Source: CAZMZW01 sp963802275
GTDB lineage: Bacteria; Chloroflexota; Anaerolineae; Anaerolineales; Anaerolineaceae
Direction: 5' to 3'
Assembly: GCA_963802275.1 (NCBI GenBank)
Contig: CAWDIB010000006.1
Coordinates: 62,001 to 126,000, forward strand
Length of the DNA stretch: 64,000 nt
The notes under the pieces are model-generated. The model was not told where the DNA came from, made no database searches, and saw only the letters and a program-made list of their open reading frames with translations. Shown here piece by piece: positions 26,740 through 35,550 of the stretch (its first letter is position 1; each line of letters opens with the position of its first letter). Position numbers and translations under genes: made by a program.

Positions 26740-27756
26740 TTATTTATCCGCCAGTTTCAATGCCCTCAAAGCGCGCAGCGTAACCCATTTATTGGGCTGG
26801 TTTATTTTTCCAAAGCGCATCCCGCTCCGTTCCGCGTAATCCAACTCCAACCGCCAGCGTCCCTCTTCATCCTGCTGGCTGCGGATGAATTCCACCGTCT
26901 CGGGCAGGCGCGGGTCTTTTCCGTACCCCAATCTTGCCAGCGCTTCAGTCATTTGCAGCAGGTCGCTGATGTAAAAGACCGGAAAGCTAAACTTCCACCA
27001 GTTCGGGCTGGGTTTGGCATTGTCGCGGCTGGGCCAGTTCGCCTTCATCAGGTCAACGCTGAACAGGAAATCCACCCCCGCCTGGATGGCTTGTTCGATG
27101 CGCGCCGTCCTTTTTTCTTTTGTCAGCAGCGAAAAAGCCGCCATCACCTTGGCTGCCCCCCATGCGCAGCTTTTCCCGCCGTTGGCCTTGCAGGCGAATA
27201 TTGGCCCGCACTGGTAGGTGTACCAGCGGTAGCGTGCTTTTTCATCCCCTTGCTTTCCCATGCCCTCCCCGGTCACCGTGCGCGCCATCCAGTCAAACGC
27301 CGCTTCCATTTTTTCATCCCGGCAGCCCAGGCTGTACAGTGCATAACACATATTGCCCTGCAGGCAGTCAAAGGTGCCATTCGGCAGATGGTCATGCGAG
27401 ATCTGCCCGTCTGGGTTAACCGCATGTTCTAGGTAATAATCCACTGCCCGGGCGATGCGCTCATCCATGTCCATCCGCGCCCCCAGTTGTGCCAGCATCA
27501 ACAGCGACCATACCGTTGAGCGATACTTGGGTGAATAACCCGCCCCTTCCTTCACCCAATACCCTTCTGGATTCATCTTGCTCAAAATTTTGGCGATCGG
27601 TCCTGCCATATGAGCTTCACGCTGTGCTTCCAAAAGTTCAGCATCATCCGCCGGCCTGTCCAGCAGGTCGCGCAGCTCCAGGTATCGAACACCTGGTTCA
27701 GAAGATTCAAGCAACCATGCAATGGCATTTCTGTTTGACTCAAAAATTAGACTCAT
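26740..27756 (-). CDS. toroid-fold (prenyltransferase/cyclase-like) protein, paralogue 1
   Basis: First gene of the tandem triplet in transcription order, 338 aa. The blocks match the other copies: LLESSEPGVRYLELRDLLDR, GAGYSPKYRSTVWSLLMLA, FDCLQGNMCYALYSLGC, CGPIFACKANGGKSCAWGA and NQPNKWVTLRALRALK (INQPNKW). No signal peptide or membrane helix is seen, so it is cytoplasmic. The nature of the ligand or product is unknown. Confidence 0.7.
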   Translation of the reverse strand: MSLIFESNRNAIAWLLESSEPGVRYLELRDLLDRPADDAELLEAQREAHMAGPIAKILSKMNPEGYWVKEGAGYSPKYRSTVWSLLMLAQLGARMDMDERIARAVDYYLEHAVNPDGQISHDHLPNGTFDCLQGNMCYALYSLGCRDEKMEAAFDWMARTVTGEGMGKQGDEKARYRWYTYQCGPIFACKANGGKSCAWGAAKVMAAFSLLTKEKRTARIEQAIQAGVDFLFSVDLMKANWPSRDNAKPSPNWWKFSFPVFYISDLLQMTEALARLGYGKDPRLPETVEFIRSQQDEEGRWRLELDYAERSGMRFGKINQPNKWVTLRALRALKLADK

Positions 27757-27835
27757 GTAAATTCCTTCTATTCATTCTACTAAACTTTCGCGGAGAGTGG
27801 CTTTTGCGACGACGCACCTCATTAATTGGGAATAG

Positions 27836-27926
27836 GACGTAGGGCGGATTTCCAAATCCGCCAATAATCAAATTGGTATGCCAATATGAAAATTCGCGAG
27901 GAGCAACACAACGCAGCGATCTCATC
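27836..27926 (+). repeat. composite repeat unit, copy 1
   Basis: A palindrome GGCGGATTTCCAAATCCGCC, then CCAATATGAAAATTCGCGAG and GAGCAACACAACGCAGCGA. It matches the unit at 28056-28146 over its whole length. Confidence 0.75.
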
Positions 27927-28055
27927 GACTAGGATGGAATACTTCTCCAGAATCGCTCACGAATCTTTATTGATTGAAAATTTTGATTATTGAAGAATTT
28001 GTGGCTGATTCAATGATAAAACCAAACAAATTCCCCCCCCCCCCTTATTTAAAAA

Positions 28056-28146
28056 GACGTAGGGCGGATTTCCAAATCCGCCAATTATCAAATGAACATG
28101 GCAATATAAAAATTCGCGGGGAGCAAAGCGACGAAGCCATTTCATA
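28056..28146 (+). repeat. composite repeat unit, copy 2
   Basis: The same palindrome (GGCGGATTTCCAAATCCGCC), spacer, and AATTCGCGGGGAGCAAAGCG element as copy 1, 220 bases downstream. A tandem duplication with point changes. Confidence 0.75.
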
Positions 28147-28303
28147 AACAGGAAATTAGCAGTTTTGCCAACAACCAACTCTTACGAGACGATCTTGCTA
28201 TTTATTTTCCAACCATTTTAAGGAGTGTAGAACAGTGCTTCTTGCGGAATGACAGGTTTAGACCAAGAAACAAATTCTCAAAATTCAAATGGTAAAGTGA
28301 CGA

Positions 28304-29764
28304 TTATTCGCGAATAAGCACGCCAAAAGCATCACAACCGGCAGAAGAACCCTCGAAGATATAAGGGTCAATGCTGGTTTGCTTCTGATAGCGTTCAGCC
28401 ACCCGCTGAAAGGCACTTCGGGCAGCTGGGGTATTCAATGCCAGCACGGCAACGGTACCGCCTGCGCCGCCCCCGGTGATCTTGGCGCCCAGTAGGCCAC
28501 TGGCTTCCTCAGCACGAACCAGAGACACCAACAGGTCAGTTTCCTTGCTGCCCAATCCGCATTCGTTATAGCCATGATGCGCCAAATACATCAGCTCACC
28601 GAGCGCGTGAGCAGAAATATCATCTATCTCATCAGCGGCATTCACTAACATGGAATAGAATGCGCGCACACGGGCATTCTCCTCGACAGCATAACGCACC
28701 GCACCGCGAACGGGATAGGTCACCTCAGGGCGCACAGGGGTGAATGGGTCCAGGTGCGTGGCAAACAGGCGAATAAAGTCCGCGCCCGACTCCACTTCAG
28801 GCAAATTCTTCTCATATCTTTCACGGAAAAGCGAGGGGGATAAATTGGCCAGATAACCGTTCCAACGCGGTTCCACCCAGCGCGGGAGGGCGCCGCCCTC
28901 ATCCAGCACCGGCTGCAGGTTTTCCAGGGAGCAAAGGTGACGATAACCCATAAAAGTTGCTGCGCGGGCGGCTTCATATTCAATCCCGGAAACGGCGTGT
29001 TTCACCCCTGAGTCAATTCCCCAGACGAGCAGGTTGTCGGGCATCTTCACGCGCGGCAAGACTTGGCTGGGCTGGCAGATCATCGGCACAAAAACATCCT
29101 CATCACCGAGGATGACAGCCACCTGGTCCATGATGCCGCAAGCGGATTGGGTCAGGGCAATTTCTACCCACTGCGTCCAGGCAGCCAACTCCACCCCGGC
29201 GGCAGGGATGCCATATATGGCTGCCATGGCTTTCATTGGCGCAACCTCCAGGGCGGCCGAGGAACTGACCCCCTTGCCGAGAGGGACATCCGAAGTGATT
29301 AGCAAATCAAATCCATGGGTGATCTTTTCGGGAAAACGCTGCATCAGCAGGTAAAGGTCACCAATGATGTAGGCACACCAGGAGCGCAGCGGGTCGGAAT
29401 TGACCCAATCCCGCATCTGCGGAATGCTTTTCAACCCGTCCCCAGCCACTAGGTCATCCAACGAAAAAACAACCAGGTCGTTCCAACCGAGGGCGCGCAC
29501 GGCGGGATTGCTGAAGCGCACCTGCCGGTCATGGCGCGGTTGTACGGCGGCAAAAGTAGCCTCGCGGATGGTCTTTTCAAACACCAACCCGCCGGTGTAA
29601 TCATCGTTGCCGCCCATCAGGTCAAGGCGGCCGGGAGTGCGGTTAACGAAGAGCTGACCAAAGGGATCAAAAAAACTGGAATGGATCTGCTCCTCAATCA
29701 ACTGGTCAAAGCGTGCCAGGTCCGGGTAGCGCTTGAGGTGATCATGGTAGTCTGAGGGGGTCAT
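28304..29764 (-). CDS. GHMP sugar kinase, galactokinase / L-arabinokinase type
   Basis: It phosphorylates a sugar at C1. The sugar-binding signature PGRLDLMGGNDDYTGG (44-59) resembles L-arabinokinase more than galactokinase (which has GEHTDY). The ATP loop PLGKGVSSSAALE is at 161-173, CGIMDQ supplies the catalytic Asp, and ITGGGAGGTVAV is motif 3. The 486-residue length exceeds typical galactokinases. It is divergent from importer cassette A and shares its 148-base control region, so it probably acts on a sugar from that pathway. Which sugar is unknown. Confidence 0.85.
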   Translation of the reverse strand: MTPSDYHDHLKRYPDLARFDQLIEEQIHSSFFDPFGQLFVNRTPGRLDLMGGNDDYTGGLVFEKTIREATFAAVQPRHDRQVRFSNPAVRALGWNDLVVFSLDDLVAGDGLKSIPQMRDWVNSDPLRSWCAYIIGDLYLLMQRFPEKITHGFDLLITSDVPLGKGVSSSAALEVAPMKAMAAIYGIPAAGVELAAWTQWVEIALTQSACGIMDQVAVILGDEDVFVPMICQPSQVLPRVKMPDNLLVWGIDSGVKHAVSGIEYEAARAATFMGYRHLCSLENLQPVLDEGGALPRWVEPRWNGYLANLSPSLFRERYEKNLPEVESGADFIRLFATHLDPFTPVRPEVTYPVRGAVRYAVEENARVRAFYSMLVNAADEIDDISAHALGELMYLAHHGYNECGLGSKETDLLVSLVRAEEASGLLGAKITGGGAGGTVAVLALNTPAARSAFQRVAERYQKQTSIDPYIFEGSSAGCDAFGVLIRE

Positions 29765-29796
29765 GCCGGCTCCTATTTTGAGTTTATCAGCTATTT

Positions 29797-29892
29797 GATG
29801 TTATGAAAAGGATTCTAACATTCATAAAACAATCAGTCAAACGTAATAATACATAACAAAAATATTGACAAACGAAACATAATCCTTATAAT
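29797..29892 (+). promoter_or_regulatory. promoter and operator region of importer cassette A
   Basis: TTGACA (29865-29870) and TATAAT (29887-29892) with a 16-base spacer. The 13-base motif AAACGAAACATAA (29870-29882) lies inside the spacer. Upstream, GATGTTATGAA (29797-29807) and GTCAAAC...ATACATAACAAAAA (29836-29861) recur at almost the same spacing in front of the cassette B ATPase gene (40729-40826). Confidence 0.75.
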
Positions 29893-29912
29893 AAAGGCAG
29901 GATTTAGAAGGC

Positions 29913-30788
29913 ATGAAGGCCACTCAAAAAACCCACAATAAAACAAGCCTGAAGAACTGGCTTGGCTTCCTCCCTTTCCTATTGGTCTGTCTGGCATTCG
30001 AATTCATCCCCATTCTGTTCCTGTTGCGGGGGAGTTTTATCCAGAAAGCGAGCGGGCAAGTCACCTTGGCCAATTACCAGGCAATGGGGCGCACTATTTA
30101 TGTCAACTCATTCCTCAACAGCATCAAGATCTCCGCATTGAGTGCCATCATTGGGGTGGTGCTGGGTACATTGATCGGATATGCCATCTACCGATGGCCT
30201 TCTGAAAGAATGAAACAAGCGCTGATTTCGCTCTCGGATGTAACCACCAATTTCGCCGGAGCGCCGCTGGCCTTCGCTTTCATCATTGTCTTGGGGATGA
30301 ACGGTGTGATCACCCAGTTCCTTTTAAAAACATTCAATTACCCGTTATACCCGCAGTTCAGTATTTATTCCTTCTCTGGTTTGCTGATGGCATACGTTTA
30401 CTTCCAATTGCCGCTGATGGTGCTGGTGATCATCCCTGCCTTTGCCGGGATCCGCAAGGAATGGCAGGAATCGGCAACCAATCTGGGGGCAAACACATTT
30501 CAGTTCTGGAGGCGCATCGGTTTGCCGATCCTCTCCCCTTCGCTCATTGCCGGATTCACCCTGCTGTTTGCCAATGCCTTTGGCGCATACGCCACTGCGT
30601 ACACACTGGTTGAATCATCGCTGTCGCTGGTGACGCTGCAAATCGGTTACATGATCGCAGGGGAAGTGCGCCAGGATCCGGGGGTGGGAATGGCAATGGC
30701 AGTCCTCTCGCTGTTGATCATGGGATTGAGCATCTGGATCTACCGCATCACCACCAACCGCGCGCGGCGCTGGTCAAAGGCTGAATAG
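29913..30788 (+). CDS. ABC transporter permease 1, cassette A (polyamine/iron/phosphonate type)
   Basis: A PotB-like inner-membrane permease with six helices. The EAA loop EWQESATNLGANTFQFWRRIGLPIL (about residues 183-207, read in part) contacts the ATPase. It belongs to the BPD_transp_1 family of importers for polyamines, Fe3+ or 2-aminoethylphosphonate. First gene of the operon with the second permease 8 bases downstream. The leader is only about 14 bases. Confidence 0.88.
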   Translation: MKATQKTHNKTSLKNWLGFLPFLLVCLAFEFIPILFLLRGSFIQKASGQVTLANYQAMGRTIYVNSFLNSIKISALSAIIGVVLGTLIGYAIYRWPSERMKQALISLSDVTTNFAGAPLAFAFIIVLGMNGVITQFLLKTFNYPLYPQFSIYSFSGLLMAYVYFQLPLMVLVIIPAFAGIRKEWQESATNLGANTFQFWRRIGLPILSPSLIAGFTLLFANAFGAYATAYTLVESSLSLVTLQIGYMIAGEVRQDPGVGMAMAVLSLLIMGLSIWIYRITTNRARRWSKAE

Positions 30789-30796
30789 GTATATTC

Positions 30797-31639
30797 ATGG
30801 AAAATCGAATAACCCCGCTAAAAACGGAAGCAGAAATGCGACCCAAACGAAAAAAGCCAGCCGCCTGGCAGGTGATACTGGTGGGATTATTTCTATTTTA
30901 TATGCTGCTGCCCATCTTTTCCACCTATGTGTTCTCTGTGGCAACCCGCTGGGACCGCACCATCCTCCCGGAAGGGTTTACTTTTGAATCCTACGGGAAG
31001 GCAGCCGCGGCATCATATTTCTTCACATCGCTGCGCAATTCCCTCATTTTGGCAATCGCCACCGTACTGGTCAGCATTGCAGTTATCGTCCCAACCGTGT
31101 ACTGGGTATTCATCCGCTTGCCAAAAGCCAAAGCACTACTGGAAGTGCTCATGATCCTGCCCTTTGGCATTCCCACGGTGGTGTTGGCTTTGGCGCTCGT
31201 ACAAGTGTACAACATCACCCCCATCGGGCGCACCCCCTTCCTGCTGATTGGAGCGGTGTTCGTATATTCCATGCCTTTTATGTACCGGCCGGTGGTGAAC
31301 GCACTTCGATCCATTGACGTGCTCACCCTGACCGAAGCAAGCCTCAGCCTGGGTGCAAACCCCTTGCAGGCGCTGGCCCGCGTGATCATGCCCAATATTT
31401 TTCCGGGCATTGTGAGCGGGAGTTTGCTGGTGTTTGCCACAGTTTTTGCTGAATTCACCCTGACCAAATTGATCATCGGGGCACGCTTTAAAACCTTTCC
31501 GCTTCTGCTGGTGGAATATACCCGCATCAATGGCAACGTGGCAGCGGCTTTTTCAGTCATCTCCTTTTCCATCGCCTGGTTGGTGTCCATATTGATCTTG
31601 CTGGTTGGGAGCCGCGGCGAGAGCCAGGCACGCAATTGA
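30797..31639 (+). CDS. ABC transporter permease 2, cassette A
   Basis: A PotC-like permease with six helices. The EAA loop is LTEASLSLGANPLQALARVI. Its N-terminal cytoplasmic stretch is basic (RPKRKKPAAW). It pairs with permease 1 to form the channel. The ATPase gene follows after 29 bases. Confidence 0.88.
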   Translation: MENRITPLKTEAEMRPKRKKPAAWQVILVGLFLFYMLLPIFSTYVFSVATRWDRTILPEGFTFESYGKAAAASYFFTSLRNSLILAIATVLVSIAVIVPTVYWVFIRLPKAKALLEVLMILPFGIPTVVLALALVQVYNITPIGRTPFLLIGAVFVYSMPFMYRPVVNALRSIDVLTLTEASLSLGANPLQALARVIMPNIFPGIVSGSLLVFATVFAEFTLTKLIIGARFKTFPLLLVEYTRINGNVAAAFSVISFSIAWLVSILILLVGSRGESQARN

Positions 31640-31668
31640 ACATAATTTGAACGAACGAGGAACTCTGC

Positions 31669-32736
31669 ATGGCATACCTTGACCTAAAAAACGTTTGCAA
31701 GAAATTCGCGAGCGTGACCGCCGTGGATGATTTTACGCTGGACATCAAGAAAGGATCGCTGGTTTCCTTCCTGGGACCTTCAGGCTGCGGCAAGACGACC
31801 ACTCTGCGCATGATAGCCGGCTTTGAGCAGCCTGACAGCGGCACTATTCATTTAGACGGCGAAGAGATTACCAGCGTGCCACCCAACAAACGGGATATCG
31901 GCATGGTGTTCCAGGCCTATGCGCTGTTTCCAAACCTGACCGTGAGTCAGAATGTGGCTTTCGGGCTGGAGATGCGCAAGAAACCAGCCGAAGAGGTTAA
32001 AAAAATGGTCGAGCAGACATTGTTGCTGGTGCGACTGCAGGACACCGCCAAACGTTACCCGCACCAACTCTCCGGTGGGCAGCAGCAGCGTATCGCATTG
32101 GCTCGCGCACTGGCAGTGGAACCGCGTGTATTACTGCTTGATGAACCACTTTCCGCCCTGGATGCTGAGGTTCGCGTGGTACTGCGCGGCGAGATCCGCC
32201 GCATCCAATCCGAATTGGCCATCACCACCGTCTATGTCACTCATGACCAGGAAGAGGCGCTGTCCATCTCCGATCAGGTGGTGGTGATGAACAAGGGAGT
32301 TATCCAGCAGGTGGGCAGCCCTGAAGATATCTACCGCGCACCGCAAAACCTGTTTGTGGCAAAGTTCATCGGCACCGCCAACCAATTCAGTGGCAAAGTT
32401 TCCGGAAAGGACAAGGTGGATTGTGAAAGAGGTCACAATTTGCTGGTGGCAAAGATGAACGGCTTTCAAGAAGGTCAGCATGTGGTGGTTCTGGTTCGCC
32501 CGGAAACCATTAAAGTGCATTCCACCCGTCCTGATGGCTGCCGCGATAATTGCTTGGAAGGTGTGATCGAGACCATCACTTTTCATGGCGCGGTAACCCG
32601 GCTGGGTGTAAACGCAAACGATATGCGCCTGGTGGCAGACATCACCGCGCGCGAGAGCGACCCTTTAAAGCTGAACCAGAAGATTTATCTTCGCTTCTCA
32701 GCGGAAGCCTGTCAGGTGATGGAGCCGGAAATTTGA
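31669..32736 (+). CDS. ABC transporter ATP-binding protein, cassette A
   Basis: A PotA/UgpC-like ATPase: Walker A GPSGCGKTTTL, Q-loop VFQAYALFPN, signature LSGGQQQRIALARAL, Walker B VLLLDEPLSALDAE, H-loop VTHDQEEALS, and a C-terminal TOBE-like regulatory domain (about residues 280-350). It energises the two permeases. It is paralogous to the cassette B ATPase at 41001, from which it has clearly diverged. Its stop overlaps the TTG start of the next gene. Confidence 0.92.
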   Translation: MAYLDLKNVCKKFASVTAVDDFTLDIKKGSLVSFLGPSGCGKTTTLRMIAGFEQPDSGTIHLDGEEITSVPPNKRDIGMVFQAYALFPNLTVSQNVAFGLEMRKKPAEEVKKMVEQTLLLVRLQDTAKRYPHQLSGGQQQRIALARALAVEPRVLLLDEPLSALDAEVRVVLRGEIRRIQSELAITTVYVTHDQEEALSISDQVVVMNKGVIQQVGSPEDIYRAPQNLFVAKFIGTANQFSGKVSGKDKVDCERGHNLLVAKMNGFQEGQHVVVLVRPETIKVHSTRPDGCRDNCLEGVIETITFHGAVTRLGVNANDMRLVADITARESDPLKLNQKIYLRFSAEACQVMEPEI

Positions 32737-34202
32737 TCTTCATCAACGATCATGAGATTGTCCTCGATAAAGACGAACGGTTGCAAAGCTGGATAAGCTA
32801 CGACCGCATCGTACACCTGGCAATGAATTTCATCAAGCATTGCCCGATCGATGAAAGGAACGGACTTCCTTGGTATCTGCAATATTCCTGCTTCTGGACT
32901 GATCCGCTGCGGCCGACAGAATGGCCGGATAACCCGGCTGGAAAATTTGCATGGGCGACAACCACGCTGTGCAAATATTACCCGTACAGCGGTGAAAGCT
33001 GGATGATGGAAGTTGTGCGAAAAATGCTTGAACGGCTATGGGATCTGCGTAGTCCGGATAATTTCGATTGGGGTGGTCTTCCCTACGCATCTGCCCATCC
33101 TGGAACGGGTATCTATTTCGGAGCACGCGCGGACGGGGAATACGTGACTGAACCTGACAAGGCAGCCCAGGCAGGGAGAGCCTGCCTGGATTTTTACAAA
33201 ATCACTGGAGAAAAAAGCTTTCTGGAAATGTCTGAAAGCATCGCCAATACTCTGGCAGGCAAGATCAGGGAGGGCGATGAAACACACTCCCCGTTGCCTT
33301 TCCGCGTAAATGTCAAAGATGGACAGGTGGTGGAGGAATATACTGCCCACATGCTGCCGGTGGTGCGCCTGTTCGAGGACTTGAGCGAATTGGGACACTC
33401 AGATTATTCCACAGAACAACGGCAGGTCTGGGAGTGGATTGAGAATTACCCGCTGAAAAACCAAATCTGGAAAGGCCATTTTGAGGATATCCGCTTGGAT
33501 GCGGAAAACCAGAACAGGGACCAATTATCTGCACTGGAAACTGCCCGTTATATCCTGGAAAAAAAGGATCGTTTTCCGCATTGGCGCGAGAATGCCCAAA
33601 AAATTCTGGATTGGGTGGAAGTCACATTCGCCGCACCGCCATTTTTCCATGCACTCCCCATCCATGAGCAAAAATATTGCTATTTTGTCATGGGCAGCCA
33701 TACGGCACGCTTTGCGAGCGTTTGTGCCTTGTTGGGTGAATTGACCGATTCCCAAGGTTTGCAGCAAAAAGCCGAACTATCCCTGAATTGGGCTGGTTAC
33801 ATGGCCAACGAAAATGGCACTGTGACAGTTGGGGTGGACCGACCGGATTACTATAACCAATGCTGGTTCACCGATGGTTATTTCGACTATGTGCCTCATT
33901 TCATTGATGGCATGGCAGCTCTGCCCCATACTGCACCAGAAGACCGCAACTGTATGCTGCGTTCAAGCTCCATCATCCAAAACATGGAATACAAGCACGA
34001 TTCCATCGTGTACCGGGCATTTGATGATAAAGGCACCCAGCGTTTAAAGCTTGTCAGCAAACCAAAAGAGATTCGCGGGGATGGAAAACTCCTTCCTCTT
34101 ATTCCAACTTTCAATGGAAAAGCAGGTTGGAAAGAATATGGTGAAGGCAGCAGGGTGATTGATATCCAGGCGCAAGCCAGATATGTGGAGATTACCCTAT
34201 GA
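32733..34202 (+). CDS. six-hairpin-like (alpha/alpha toroid) sugar-active protein of unknown specificity
   Basis: A 489-residue protein without signal peptide. Repeated helical pairs with Trp/Tyr-rich motifs (LPWYLQYSCFWTDPL, GLPYASAHPGTGIYFGARAD, YNQCWFTDGYFDYVPHFIDG) resemble alpha/alpha-toroid glycosidases or epimerases, and the last 100 residues look like a beta domain. I do not recognise the exact family. I chose the TTG start at 32733 because it overlaps the ATPase stop (TTGA) and has GGAG 8 bases upstream. Its place in the importer operon suggests it processes the imported saccharide in the cytoplasm. Confidence 0.65.
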   Translation: MIFINDHEIVLDKDERLQSWISYDRIVHLAMNFIKHCPIDERNGLPWYLQYSCFWTDPLRPTEWPDNPAGKFAWATTTLCKYYPYSGESWMMEVVRKMLERLWDLRSPDNFDWGGLPYASAHPGTGIYFGARADGEYVTEPDKAAQAGRACLDFYKITGEKSFLEMSESIANTLAGKIREGDETHSPLPFRVNVKDGQVVEEYTAHMLPVVRLFEDLSELGHSDYSTEQRQVWEWIENYPLKNQIWKGHFEDIRLDAENQNRDQLSALETARYILEKKDRFPHWRENAQKILDWVEVTFAAPPFFHALPIHEQKYCYFVMGSHTARFASVCALLGELTDSQGLQQKAELSLNWAGYMANENGTVTVGVDRPDYYNQCWFTDGYFDYVPHFIDGMAALPHTAPEDRNCMLRSSSIIQNMEYKHDSIVYRAFDDKGTQRLKLVSKPKEIRGDGKLLPLIPTFNGKAGWKEYGEGSRVIDIQAQARYVEITL

Positions 34203-34328
34203 AGCGACGCCAATGGATATCGCTGAGATTATTCATTTTGAAAAATGAAAGGAGGATGATATCGGAAATAAAAGAGCATGAGGTCGAGTCAGTGAACAAG
34301 TGAGCGAAAAGATTAAAGGAGAATAACA

Positions 34329-35432
34329 ATGTCTAAGAAATTCATGTTGCTGGCTGGTGTATTGATGACACTGTCATTGGTGCTTTCAGCCTGCGCACCA
34401 GCCGCCCCGGCGGCTACAGAGGCACCCAAAGCCGAAGCGCCAGCTCCGGTCGATCCGATGGTGAAGATGGTCGATGATGCCAAGAAGGAAGGGGTTTTGG
34501 TGTCTTACGGCTTACCCGATTCCTGGGTAAATTATGGCGCCATGCGGGCGCTTCTTGAATCCAAGTACGGCATCAAGACCCAGGATACTGACATGGGTTC
34601 CGGCGAGATCATTGCCGCGCTGGAAGCGGAAGCCAAGGCGCCTGTGGCGGATATCACCGATCTGGGATTGAACTTTGCCAAGATCGTTGAGGATCAAAAA
34701 CTTTCACAACCCTATAAACATGCCCACTGGGACGAGATCCCGGATTACGCCAAGGATCCTCAGGGTCGCTGGTCAGCTGCCTACTGGGGCGCCATCGCCT
34801 TCCTGGTGAATGCCGATGCCGTCACGAATGTGCCCACCACATGGGATGATCTGCTGAAAGATGAATATGTCGGCAAAGTGTGCTTGAAAGATCCGCGTTC
34901 CTCAGCCACTGCGAATATGGTGGTGTTGGGAGCTGCCTATGGGAAGGGCGGGGACGTCACCAATGTTCAACCCGGTTTGGATTTCTTCAAGCAGATGATC
35001 GATAAGAAAATCTTGAACGGCGTGAAGCCCTCAGTAGCCAATGTACAGAAGGGCGAATGCCCCATCTCCCTGTTCTGGGATTTCGACGCACTGGGATACA
35101 AGGCACAGATGCCGGAAATGAAGAATCTGAAAGTGGTCATTCCCTCCAGCGGAACAGTGGCAGGCATGTACATTCAGTTTGCCACCGCAGGCGCCCCGCA
35201 CGCCAATGCCGCCAAGCTGATGCTTGAATTGGCATACTCGGATGAGGGTCAATTGACCTACGCCAAGGGATTCGTGCATCCTATCCGCACCAGTGTGAAA
35301 CTGCCCGCTGACCTGCTGGCCATGTTCCCACCCGATGCGGATTATAAAGTTGTCACCTTCCCCAAGGACTATAAAGCCCTGGATACAGCCGGTACGGCTA
35401 TCTCCACCGGTTGGGAAGCAATTGCCAAATAA
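34329..35432 (+). CDS. ABC transporter substrate-binding lipoprotein, cassette A
   Basis: A lipoprotein with signal peptide and lipobox LVLSAC (Cys22), an Ala/Pro linker, then a periplasmic-binding fold of the SBP_bac_6/8 group (GVLVSYGLPDSWVNYGAM, RWSAAYWGAIAFLVNADAV, LKDPRSSATANMVVLGAAYG). It captures substrate outside the membrane for the cassette A permeases. It is paralogous to the cassette B binding protein (36508). A strong AAAGGAG ribosome binding site lies upstream. Confidence 0.9.
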   Translation: MSKKFMLLAGVLMTLSLVLSACAPAAPAATEAPKAEAPAPVDPMVKMVDDAKKEGVLVSYGLPDSWVNYGAMRALLESKYGIKTQDTDMGSGEIIAALEAEAKAPVADITDLGLNFAKIVEDQKLSQPYKHAHWDEIPDYAKDPQGRWSAAYWGAIAFLVNADAVTNVPTTWDDLLKDEYVGKVCLKDPRSSATANMVVLGAAYGKGGDVTNVQPGLDFFKQMIDKKILNGVKPSVANVQKGECPISLFWDFDALGYKAQMPEMKNLKVVIPSSGTVAGMYIQFATAGAPHANAAKLMLELAYSDEGQLTYAKGFVHPIRTSVKLPADLLAMFPPDADYKVVTFPKDYKALDTAGTAISTGWEAIAK

Positions 35433-35447
35433 TTGAATTGAGTCAGA

Positions 35448-35477
35448 TGGATGGAGCAGTGAATGCTGCTCCATCCA
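35448..35477 (+). promoter_or_regulatory. intercistronic hairpin after the binding-protein gene
   Basis: An 11-bp perfect stem (35448-35458 with 35467-35477) and 8-base loop without T tract. Hairpins at this position often protect abundant binding-protein mRNA and lower downstream expression. Confidence 0.6.
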
Positions 35478-35550
35478 ATTCGGAAGAAATGTGTTAAGAA
35501 ACCTGGAATTATTGAAGTCATTTTTCAACCTACATAATAAGGAGTAAGAA

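Larger units (their letters stand above)
27757..28303. other. gene-free repeat island
   Basis: About 550 bases with two related repeat units (27836 and 28056) and a run of 12 C at 28033-28044. No credible gene. Confidence 0.7.

Noticed and set aside
24657..27756. Nitrogen-fixation NifH identity for the three paralogues
   Set aside because: No P-loop or Fe-protein cysteines in the right context; proteins of this look are sometimes so labelled, but nothing here supports it.
28033..28044. Run of 12 C as a phase-variation tract
   Set aside because: It lies in a gene-free repeat island, not in or before a gene, so I see no switching target.
34244..34306. Short frame before the cassette A binding-protein gene
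   Set aside because: The GGAGG touches its ATG, leaving no spacing, and the peptide is only 15 residues; it looks like untranslated leader.
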